A model generated the notes under the pieces. It worked only from the letters and a program-made list of their open reading frames with translations. It had not been told where the DNA came from and made no database searches. 64,000 nucleotides of DNA, taken from the NCBI GenBank assembly GCA_009741485.1, contig VKON01000103.1:2248217-2312216 (forward strand), in the 5' to 3' direction. Source of the stretch: Malurus cyaneus samueli. Its lineage: Eukaryota > Chordata > Aves > Passeriformes > Maluridae. Both the position numbers and the translations under genes were made by a program. Numbering within the stretch: the first letter of the stretch is position 1; every line of letters begins with the position of its first letter. Positions 1 through 12,237 of the stretch are shown here, one piece after another.

Positions 1-3000
1 TTGCATTACCTGGTCTGAAATAGAGTTGTAATTGGAAAAAAAAAACCTATTTGTTGCTCCCCAATGCATACTCTGACATGCATTATTTGCTTTTTATTCA
101 GATATAAATGTTCTCTGCAATTCCGTCAAAGAAAGGAGAAAAATGAAGCAAAATTGAAATGTCAGTAGCAATTTTGGACATGTGAAAAGCATCACCAACC
201 AGTGCTGGATGGGAAAAATAATATTGTGAAATGAGTGGTGTCGGCGGAAGGAGGAGATGGGAAAAGGGAAAGGGTTCCTGCTGTGCCCCTGCAGAAGCTG
301 TGCCTGGAGCACTAGCAGTGGATTGGGAGCACTATGGAGACAAAAATTAAATAAATTACAGGTACAGTGTTAGGGAGTTAGGTTCTGCCACTCTGGAGCA
401 AAAATAGCACCATAAGACAGAGGTAGCCAGCACGGATTAGGCTGGATAAATTCAGTCTTTTGGGGGTTTTTGATTAAAGCAAAACCAAACCCACAAAAGG
501 AAGAAAACCTCTTGTGAAAAGTAAGACTTTGAAATAAATAAAGGTGAAATAAAATGCCTAGAGATATAAGCAACTTTCATTAGTACCCAGTTGGTTCATA
601 CTGACCACACCAAACAGAAAGCACAAGAAAAGTCACCTCCTCTGCTGCTGCGTGTCTGGCTGCCCTGTCCCCACCTCCAAACCTCATGCTGAGCTCCAAA
701 GGGAAACACAAGCATGGAAGTTCAGACCCAGGCATTTGGCACAAAATATTTCATGGGCAATTCAGGCTTCTCTGGATCTTTAGGGAANNANNCNNNNAAA
801 GGTTACCAGCATTTTATTCTGGGAATCCCACAACAGAAGGCGATTTTATTTTAGGTGTACACCCTGTAGCTGCCTTCCACAGTGGCTTCTTAGGATCATA
901 TTCGGGCACAATTTCTCCTCCTGTTTCACACATAACCAGGGAGGATGAAGGGTATCTTTGTCCAAAAAGTTCTGTCAGTGACAGCATTTTATCCTGACAC
1001 ATTTCACCTGGGCAGAGCACACTGCTTGGCCTGGCTTGCTCACCCCTGCAAGCAATTTCACCCAAATCACCGGGACTGTTAGGAGCTCACTACTGGAACT
1101 GAGATTTGGGGCTCCCTCAGGGCTGATATGACAACCTGTACAATTTCAGGAGCCTGCTGGGTTTACCAGAAAAGTATGTATTCTCTTTTCTTTGAGGTTG
1201 AACTAAACTCCCAGGAAGCAGCGCAAAGGTAACAAATGAAAACGAAGCCAAAATATAATCACTCTGATTATAATGACTGCTAAAAAGAGATGGTTGTCAA
1301 GAGAAAAGTTTCAGGAGCATTGAAGTCAACTGTCAAGATACAGCCCTTCTGACTGAAAACTGGCAAGCAAGTCAGCTGGGAGAGCACTACCATGTTATAA
1401 AACAGAAGGAGCAGCTTGGACGCTTGATGGTGAGGTTTTGGTTGGTTGTGGGTTTTGCTTTTGGGGTTTTTTTTGTGTGCTAGAAACTTAAAATAGTAAA
1501 TAGATGAAGTGAGAAGGAAACTCATTCTCACCTGGATTATAAAGTAGTCTAATGCAGGATTAAATAGAAAAAGAAATGCTGAATTAAGAAAACTTACGTT
1601 ACTGAAATTCAGTAAAATCTTCTTTTCTATCTTTAAGCAAAGTAGTCCGTCATTTTATAGGATGATTGTGAGGCCTTAAAAGCTCTGAATGAAGTAAGAA
1701 CTTTGACTTTGATTCTCTTTGAGAATTCAAGTTCTGATGGTCTTGGTAAGCAGCTTACCTGCATTGCTGGTATATATATCTGTATATATGTATGTATATA
1801 TCTATAGATATAAATATACATTCTTTTTTCATATGTTAACTAATGCTGTCTGTTCATGGCACTAGGCAGCTAAAACAATCAGTTTAAAAAGAGACAGAGC
1901 TATCAGTTAAAATGCAAGAACAAATGGAAGAATAACAAGAAGATGATATGAGGGAATGGCTTTCACTCCTGGTTGCAGGCTGGAGCTCTGCACGGACCCA
2001 CTCTTAGGTTGTGGTAGGTAATGCTGACATCTGTGGGCCAGATGGAAAACTGAGTTTATGATAAAAGTTGTTAATATTATCCTAACTAGAGCTTAGAAAG
2101 GCAAGCCACTTGGTGTGTGATAAAGGTTTGATTTGCTGGTGAGTACACGTGAAGGGCTACTGAAGGAAGATGGGGGAAGAAGAGAAGAATTTTGGCAATT
2201 TTCTCACCACTTAGTCATGGCAAGAGAAGCAGGGAAATTCCCTATCCCCAGACCAGCATGCCTTATGCTAGGTTGCTTCTGGCTCCCACTGCAGCTACTC
2301 TGGTAAAATATTTTGGTATTTTAATGAAAAAAATATTTGGTAAAAAAAACTTCTTCCCTGTTTGTCTGGGAGAGAGGACACATGGGGCTCTCTGCCACTG
2401 GCAGAAGCACCACTGTGGTTATCAAAAAGTTCATTTTTCTAATGAGGGCAGGGCCCTGCTGTGAATGGGTTTCTTGGCCACCCAGTACTGCATTCCTGAG
2501 GGAATGTCCAGGCAGGAGCTCTAAACCAAAGTTTCGTAGCGAAATGTAAAATGTAAATGTAGCTACAAAAAGGTGTTGCTCTCCTCTTACAGAAATAGCA
2601 ATCGAGGTATTTGGGGATTGGGTGTGAAGCTCTTATAAAGCCTGAAAATCAAATTGATTTCTCTGAAATGCTAATCCTGTACCTGAGTCTGCCATACTGC
2701 AGCCCCATGGATGTGGCTAACACTTCTCTTGTCCTGGCTTCGATTTCTGAAGGTGCCAATGAATTCCTCCAGGAGGCATTCCCCAATTCCCCATCCCTTG
2801 GAGATGCACCATGGTCAGGTTTGCTGTCAGCTGATGCCCTCTGCTGGGTGTGAGGGACTGGAAATATGTAAATCCCTAATTTCAGAGCAGGATAATGGAA
2901 CAAAACTTCTTCAAAGAGTGAGCTGAACATCTTAATGGAAACTGTTCACACCTCCCACAACATTTTTTAATCCATGTTAGACGACAGCTGATGGTTTGAA

Positions 3001-6000
3001 ATCTAACAGCAGTGAATGAATGACAGAATAGTTCTGGTTATGGCTTCCACATTGATGAATATTACATGCAACTTGTAATTAATGATCTATAAATATAATA
3101 ATTTCAATGAACTGATACTTCACTATTAGTAGGATTTTAAAATATGTATGATTTGAAGCTGGAGACAAGTGTTTAGCCTCTTTTAAAAAGTTGCATTAGT
3201 GTTATTATGACTGGTTAGAAGCCAGTAAAAAGGTGAACAAAGCTTTCAGAATGTTTGCTAAAGAATTATTGGGGAAAAATGCCTGGATCATGAGCGACAA
3301 GCTACTGCATGTCAGTACATTCTACATTCCACTGAGAAATCAGTTGAAAAATGCTGAAAACGCATTTACTGAGACACAAATATGACCCAAAAATGTAATT
3401 CTAATTTTAGGGGGAAACGAATTAAAACTGAAAGTTGTATGTTTGTGCTTTTTCATTAGGCTGAGAACTCTTAAGTCCTTGATGCGTGATTTGCAAGCTG
3501 CAGATGTTTCTGTCACACATCAGGTGACAGATGCCCACCTGAACACCCCTCTGGAGCTCTGTCATTACAGGATTTCAGTGAGAGCATTTGTGCACTTGTC
3601 TATTGGTCCTTTCTGGCTAATACGGGTAATGCCTATGAGAAAAGGGAAAAGGAACATTTAAACCGGTTTAAAATGCGTCAAAATGAGTCACCTTAGATGT
3701 TTTCTTATTTTCTTTCAGAAGCTTTAATTCTGACTTCTGGATTGATAAAATTGCCATTTTTGTGTAGGTCTACTTCCTCCTCTCCTGATACCTTGAATGG
3801 TAAGAGATTCAAAAGTTAGGAGTTGTCTTATGTTAGTTACTGAGTTAATGAATTCAATTGATTAAGAGAAAACCAAATTCATGTTTTGTCTACTGTTATA
3901 AAATATCTCCTAAAGATGTCTTTTTGTAGCATAATGCCAAAAATGTTAATGTAAACTCTCTCTGAGTTAATTGCCTGACTGTGCTATACTGTTGAGTATT
4001 TAACAAAAATAATCCCGGGGGATATTTAATTGGTTTTAAAATTTAAGGCTCCACAAAGGGGCACATCTTGTCTCTGGTATGCCCACAGGGTTGTGTGGTA
4101 ACTCTCACAAGGTCCACAGAAGAACTCTCACTGACTTTATCAGATGATAAACCTCATCATATTCTCAACCTGATGTCAATTTTGCCCTGTGTGAGAAAGT
4201 GCAGCGTTAAGACCTGGCCTGGTTTCTTACAAGAACACAATTCTGAAGCTTCTGCTCAATAAACTCCGACTGATCCATGGGGTATGTATTATTCATAAAC
4301 CAGAGTCTTTTATTGTCATTTTCTTTTTGTCTCTTGATATGTAAACTTTGCCAAGGCATTAAGTTTTGCAATTAATACCAAAAGGGAAGTTTTAATACAA
4401 CTACTGAACCTGCAGTTGGCTTCATTGCATGCAGGACTCAAAGTGCTGGAGGCCTGGTATATGAATTCTGGTTTATGGAAAGTAGCTGTTTCCTTTGGCT
4501 CCATTAAAAGAAGTCATATGCACTGACTTTAGATGATGACAAAATAGTTTCTGTGGTGTTTATAAAAACAGGAAAGAAGAGAAATTCACCCTCTAAGCAT
4601 TTTAAATCGAGCAAGATGGTAGAGCTTGACTTGTAACAGTGTCTTTTAAGAGGGAAATGGTTATGGGGCATGTGGAACTGTATAAAAACATACTATTGAA
4701 CATAGTAACACACTACAGCCTAGGCACATTAAGGAAATGCAGCTAAATGGAAATGTCCTAAATATGTCAGGAGAACATGTGAACAGCGAACACCAAAAAG
4801 TAATTTTTCTACTAGAAAAAAAATCCAAACCCCAACTGTTTTTAGGGACAGTACTCACTACTTGATGCAGGTGTTTAGTCAAACAGCAGTCCTGTGTATT
4901 TTTTTAGGAAACAAGTGTTTTATTTGGGAAAGTAATCACCTGCTGGTGCATATGTAAAATGAGAGGCTGAATACATTAACTTTGCAGAGACTTAGTGGAG
5001 TGGAGAAGTATGGGGTTCTAACAATGGAATGCTCTAGGGAACTTAAGTTACTGAATCCAAATCCTGGCTGTGGGCTTAAAGTGTAAGTTACACTCATCAC
5101 ACATGTGGAAGCCTGTTAAATTTATTAACAATGGGTACTGCTCAGACAGCTTTTCTCCTCTCACTCTCTGGAAGTTACCTGTTTATAATTTCACCCAATT
5201 CAAAAGGTTGTTTAAGAGAGGAACAGATCCAAACATGGATCCAGAGCACACGATTCACCTCACAGTTCTTGTGATAAATGTGGCTGGAACCCAAGGCCAA
5301 TGAGAGACATCCACTGGAAGAACAGCCAATGCTCTGACCCCCCAAAAAAACCCAGTCTCGTTATTTTTATAGCAGATTTAATAGAAATGAAGTATCTCAG
5401 AGCTTATACTCCAATAGGACCAGCAGATGTCAGCACAACTCAAAGTATAACTGTGGATTTTGGCAATGCAATGTTCTTGACACTTACCAGAAAATAAAGA
5501 AGTCTGAACAGATAGCAAGCTTATACAACTTTACCAAGTCTGCAAGAAGTTGACAGTATTATTGAAAAAATGTGATCCAACAAATATGCAGATCTTCCAA
5601 GTCAATCAAGGAAATTAGAAATTTATACAAAACACAGGAATAAAAATGTTACTACCATTGAATTTATAAAATATTTACAATAAACCTTGTTATATTGTCA
5701 AAGTTTAATACTCTGAGGACAGATAATGTATTAACCAAAGATACTTTCAATGCAACTGGGTTTTTTTGTAACTCTAGATAACCTTGGTTTGGAAACAGAC
5801 ACTCAAGTTCATTTCAGCTGCATATACACCTTTAAAATCAGTAGAAAGAAGTGAAAAAGGGCTGTTGAAGTACCAGTTCAGTCCAATTACAGGCCTAAAA
5901 CAAACAGAGCAAAACTATTTTAATTTTGCTCAACAGAGACCAACAAAGTAATAAATAGCACTTTAACACAATGCCTTGAGAGTTAAATTTCAATATTTTA

Positions 6001-6130
6001 AGAGTGAGGCTTGAATTCATAACTTGATCTCAAATTCCAGTAACTAGGATGAGATCTGAATACCTAAATCCTTTTTAAGTGAACAGGATTGGATTTATCA
6101 CATGTACCTTCAATACTCTATATAAGACAT
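1..6130. other. Intergenic, no gene seen
   Basis: The stretch is AT-rich with only short open frames, none with a recognisable protein. It contains a small TA/TG-rich simple tract near 1768-1830, a GT-rich low-complexity run near 1430-1475, and a cluster of ambiguous bases at 788-797. By conserved gene order MPPED2 would lie further left, but no MPPED2 exon is recognised here. Confidence 0.6.
788..797. other. Ambiguous bases
   Basis: Eight N calls are interspersed with two called bases in this 10-base stretch. This is an unresolved patch, not a scaffold gap. A single further N occurs at 32420. Confidence 0.95.
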
Positions 6131-6154
6131 AGCATTAACTATTAATACTAGGGT

Positions 6155-6160
6155 TTTATT
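6155..6160 (-). terminator. ARL14EP: Candidate ARL14EP poly(A) signal
   Basis: The minus strand reads AATAAA here, about 400 bases past the ARL14EP stop codon. This would give a 3' UTR of roughly 420 bases. It is the nearest canonical hexamer I found downstream on that strand, but other sites further left cannot be excluded. Confidence 0.3.
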
Positions 6161-6558
6161 AATACTGCATGTAAATTCACTGAGAACTTCCACAGTGAAT
6201 TAAAATCCATGAGATCCCAAACTAGAGAAGGAGAAATGAGGGATATATGGAGATGGTACATTCTATAAAACAATGTATGAGTGGCTCAGGATAGATCTCA
6301 TTAGAATTTTGCACCTTGTACTTAAATAAAATAAAGACTGTTCACTGAGATCTCACCTGGATGACTAAGGAGGCTGAGTACACTGCAGACTCAAGTGTGA
6401 AAAGACAGCAGCACGATTATGTCCATAATGACACTGTGAAAACGAGCACATTCATCATGTGGATCGTGACAAATCCCATTAAACCACTAAACGATGAACA
6501 TGCTGGCTCTAATCAAAGCATGGAACACCCAGTCAGGGTTAAACAATGCCCATGTGCA

Positions 6559-8657
<2,099 letters not shown>

Positions 8658-8688
8658 TTTTTCACTTTAGCAGAAAAACAAATTTGGC

Positions 8689-9519
8689 CTAAAATGAATT
8701 TTTTTTGAAGCCTTTAGGAGTTTCTGTGAAGATCACCCTAGGGAAAGAATTAAAATCAATCAAACTCAAATCAAATCAAATCAGATTCGCAGTGCAAATT
8801 TTTATCCATAAGCCAGACATGCTGGATTTAAGTAATGTAAAGAAATTATAGCATTCAAGCCTAGCTAAAATGAAGAAGATACTAAACTTATTCTGTTATT
8901 AAATCATGGATCTTATACTCCTTTCAGAAACCTTTTATTCCCTGGGGACGTCCTTCCTTGGGACAATCCCTGCTAGTCAAGCCAGACCAGCTGTTAAGAT
9001 GGCCCAAAAAAAAAAAGACTGCTGATTGCTAAACAATTCACTCATCCTGTTCCCAAGAATTTTCTAAAGGGGGAAACAAGGCAGGCTGCACAGGCTGGCT
9101 GAAATCAGCCATTCCCATCCAGCAGCACTCTCCTGTACATTCTTGCCACATTTATCAGGTGCAGGTCAACACCCTGGATCAACCTGAGCCTCCTCAAGAA
9201 CCAGTTTGGGCTGTGCACGGATTGGTGGTTTCAGATTTGTGCAGTTTTCCTTTCCTTTGTGTGCAGCTCTACTTCTACTGGGCAGTTATTTAAACACTAA
9301 CTCAATTACCAAATGAAATTACCAAGTGAGCCACTGCAGACTGCTCTCACACCTGGTTTGTCCAGTGCTGGCCCCACACACCAGAGCCTGAGCCCATCTT
9401 GCCCTATTTTCCACTGCAATATAACTTCACTCAAAAAAGTGTCTTACAGGCTATTTCTCAATCCTGCTTCGACTGCTAATCTGCATTTTTGACTGATTCC
9501 TGCTGTGGGAGGTGGGGTT
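8689..9519. other. 5' side of ARL14EP, no exon found
   Basis: This is the DNA immediately upstream of the ARL14EP coding start. It should be intron 1 or promoter. It is AT-rich, with no CpG island and no convincing noncoding exon. Confidence 0.45.
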
Positions 9520-9525
9520 TGTGTG

Positions 9526-11546
9526 CTTGTGCTATCCCGGGTTTGCCCTGTGCTATCCCGGGTGTGCCCTGTGCTATCCCGGGTGTGTCCCTGTGCTATC
9601 CCGGGAATGTCCCTGTGCTATCCCGGGTTTGCCCTGTGCTATCCCGGGTGTGCCCTGTGCTATCCCGGGAATGTCCCTGTGCTATCCCGGGTTTGCCCTG
9701 TGCTATCCCGGTGTGCCGCTGGTTGCTATCCCGGGAATGTCCCTGTGCTATCCCGGGTTTGCCCTGTGCTATCCCGGGTGTGCCCTGTGCTATCCCGGGT
9801 TTGCCCTGTGCTATCCCGGGTGTGCCCTGTGCTATCCCGGGAATGTCCCTGTGCTATCCCGGGTTTGTCCTGTGCTATCCCGGGTGTGCCCTGTGCTATC
9901 CCGGTGTCCCTGTGCTATCCCGGGAATGTCCCTGTGCTATCCCGGGAATGTCCCTGTGCTATCCGGGAATGTCCCTGTGCTATCCCGGGTTTGCCCTGTG
10001 CTATCCCGGGTTTGCCCTGTGCTATCCTGGGAATGTCCCTGTGCTATCCGGGTGTGCCCTGTGCTATCCGGGTTTGCCCTGTGCTATCCCTGTTTGCCCT
10101 GTGCTATCCCGGAATGTCCCTGTGCTATCCCGGGTTTGCCCTGTGCTATCCCGGGTTTGCCCTGTGCTATCCCGGGTTTGCCCTGTGCTATCCCGGGAAT
10201 GTCCCTGTGCTATCCCGGGTGTGCCCTGTGCTATCCCGGGTTTGTCCCTGTGCTATCCCGGGTTTGTCCTGTGCTATCCCGGGTTGCCTGTGCTATCCCG
10301 GGTTTGTCCCTGTGCTATCCCGGGTGTGTCCCTGTGCTATCCCGGGAATGTCCCTGTGCTATCCCGGGTTTGCCCTGTGCTATCCCGGGTTTGCCTGTGC
10401 TATCCCGGGTGTGCCCTGTGCTATCCCGAGGAATGTCCCTGTGCTATCCCGGTTTGCCCTGTGCTGTCCCGGGAATGTCCCTGTGCTATCCGGGTGTGCC
10501 CTGTGCTATCCCGGGAATGTCCCTGTGCTATCCCGGGTGTGCCCTGTGCTATCCCGGTGTGCCCTGTGCTATCCCGGGTGTGCCCTGTGCTATCCCAGGA
10601 ATGTCCCTGTGCTATCCCGGGTTTGCCCTGTGCTATCCCGGGTTTGCCCTGTGCTATCCCGGTGTGCCTGTGCTATCCCAGGAATGTCCCTGTGCTATCC
10701 CGGGATGTCCTGTGCTATCCCGGGTTTGCCTGTGCTATCCCGGGTTGTCCTGTGCTATCCCGGGTTTGCCTGTGCTATCCCGGGTGTGTCCTGTGCTATC
10801 CCGGGAATGTCCCTGTGCTATCCCGGGTGTGCCCTGTGCTGTCCCGGGAATGTCCCTGTGCTATCCCGGGAATGTCCTGTGCTATCCCGGGTTTGCCCTC
10901 TGCTATCCCGGGTGTGCCCTGTGCTATCCCGGGAATGTCCCTTGCTATCCCGGGATGTCCCTCTGCTATCCCGGGAATGTCCCTTGCTATCCCGGGAATG
11001 TCCCTGTGCTATCCCGGAATGTCCCTGTGCTATCCCGGAATGTCCCTGTGCTATCCCGGGTTTGTCCTGTGCTATCCCGGGTGTGCCCTGTGCTATCCCG
11101 GGATGTTGTGCTATCCCGGGTGTGCCCTGTGCTATCCTCCGGTGTGCCCTGTGCTATCCCGGGAATGTCCCTGTGCTATCCCGGGTGTGCCCTGTGCTGT
11201 CCCGGGAATGTCCCTGTGCTATCCCGGGAATGTCCCTGTGCTATCCCGGGTTTGCCTTGTGCTATCCCGGTTTGCCTGTGCTATCCGTTGCCCTGTGTCT
11301 GGGTGTGCCCTGTCCTATCCCGGATGTCCCTGTGCTATCCGGGAATGTCCCTGTGCTATCCGGGAATGTCCCTGTGCTATCCGGGAATGTCCCTGTGCTA
11401 TCCGGGAATGTCCCTGTGCTATCCTGGGAATGTCCTGTGCTATCCGGGTGTCCCTGTGCTATCCTGGGAATGTCCCTGTGCTATCCTGGGTTGCCCTGTG
11501 CTATCCGGTTTGCCCTGTGCTATCCGGTGTGTCCTGTGCTTCCCCC
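9526..11546. repeat. 21-22 bp CpG-containing minisatellite, ~95 units
   Basis: The unit reads CCTGTGCTATCCCGGG followed by TTTGC, TGTGC or AATGTC. The TTTGC and TGTGC types are 21 bp and the AATGTC type is 22 bp, and the three types are interspersed irregularly. The 2.02 kb array holds about 95 units. Nearly every unit carries CCCGGG. Several units have lost one C of CCC, most of all in the last ~250 bp. The unit lacks stop codons and is close to a multiple of three, so all three plus frames stay open for about 690-750 codons. That is a repeat artefact, not a protein. Flanking sequence is single-copy on the left and the doubled flank on the right. Confidence 0.97.
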
Positions 11547-11876
11547 AGGTGCCTCAGTCTCTATTTCTCACCTCTCTGTGACCCCAAAGTCAGTGCTATC
11601 GAAGCTGTTCTTTGTTTCAAATAAAAATAACCCCCACAAATCTGTTGCTTTATTCAGGAGAAAAGCCGACTCCATCTTTCGGTCCCTTGACTGGTTGGTG
11701 GGTGGTGGTTGGTTGGTTGGTTGGTTTGGGTTTTTTGTTTGGCTTTTTCAAAATCTGTGATTTTGAAAAGCCACAGTCTGGGTGGTGTGGTGGTTTTGGG
11801 GTTATGCTGGCTGTGCTGGGATGAATATTGGACTGGATGATCTTGAAAGTCTCTTCCAGCCTTGATGATTGTACCG
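11547..11876 (+). repeat. Flank copy A: GGTT microsatellite and CR1 tail
   Basis: The segment runs from the CCCCCAGGTGCCTCAG edge of the minisatellite through a GGTT-rich microsatellite (about 11695-11735) to a CR1 3' tail (about 11800-11876). It is matched, with many small differences, by the sequence at 11961-12237. Confidence 0.75.
11800..11876 (+). mobile_element. CR1 LINE 3' tail fragment
   Basis: The sequence GGACTGGATGATCTTG, then GTCTCTTCCAGCCTTGATGATT, is the standard 3' end of avian CR1 elements in plus orientation. Minisatellite units resume immediately after it. Confidence 0.8.
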
Positions 11877-11960
11877 GGGAATGTCCCTGTGCTATCCGGG
11901 TGTGCCCTGTGCTATCCCGGGTTTGCCCTGTGCTATCCTGGGAATGTCCCTGTGCTATCC
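11877..11960. repeat. Four further minisatellite units
   Basis: About four units of the same CTGTGCTATCC(C)GGG repeat reappear between flank copy A and flank copy B, separated from the main array by 330 bp. Confidence 0.9.
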
Positions 11961-12237
11961 CCCAGGTGCTCAATCTCTATTTTTCATTCACCTCTCTGAG
12001 ACCACCAAAGTCAGTGCTATCCAGAAAAGCTGTTTCTTCAGTTTTTAAAATATGTAATTAAAACATCCTACAACATCCTGTATGCTTTATTCAGGAGGAA
12101 AAGCCGACTCCGATCTTTCGGTCACCATTGACTGTGTTTTTGGTTGGGTGGTTGGTTGGTTGGTTGCGATTGGTGGTGGGTTTCCTTATTTCCTGTTTGG
12201 CTNNNNNNNNNNAGTCTCTTCCAGCCTTGATGATTGC
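11961..12237 (+). repeat. Flank copy B, interrupted by N gap
   Basis: This repeats the order of flank copy A: CCCCCAGGTGC, the CTTTATTCAGGAG..AAAGCCGACTCC stretch, a GGTT microsatellite, the 10-N gap, and the CR1 tail AGTCTCTTCCAGCCTTGATG. Relative to copy A it shows many one- to few-base insertions. The N gap stands where copy A has about 100 bases. Confidence 0.75.
12203..12212. other. Assembly gap (10 N)
   Basis: Ten consecutive N bases fall inside flank copy B, 26 bases before the start of the first 7.4 kb duplicated unit. Confidence 0.98.

Noticed and set aside
9526..11546. CRISPR-like direct repeats
   Set aside because: The units abut without unique spacers and the host is a bird, so this is a minisatellite.
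9489..11760. Open frames of 689, 711 and 751 codons in all three plus frames
   Set aside because: They are produced by a 21-22 bp repeat without stop codons. All three frames show the same cyclic peptide pattern (CAIPG, CPVLSR, LCYPG).
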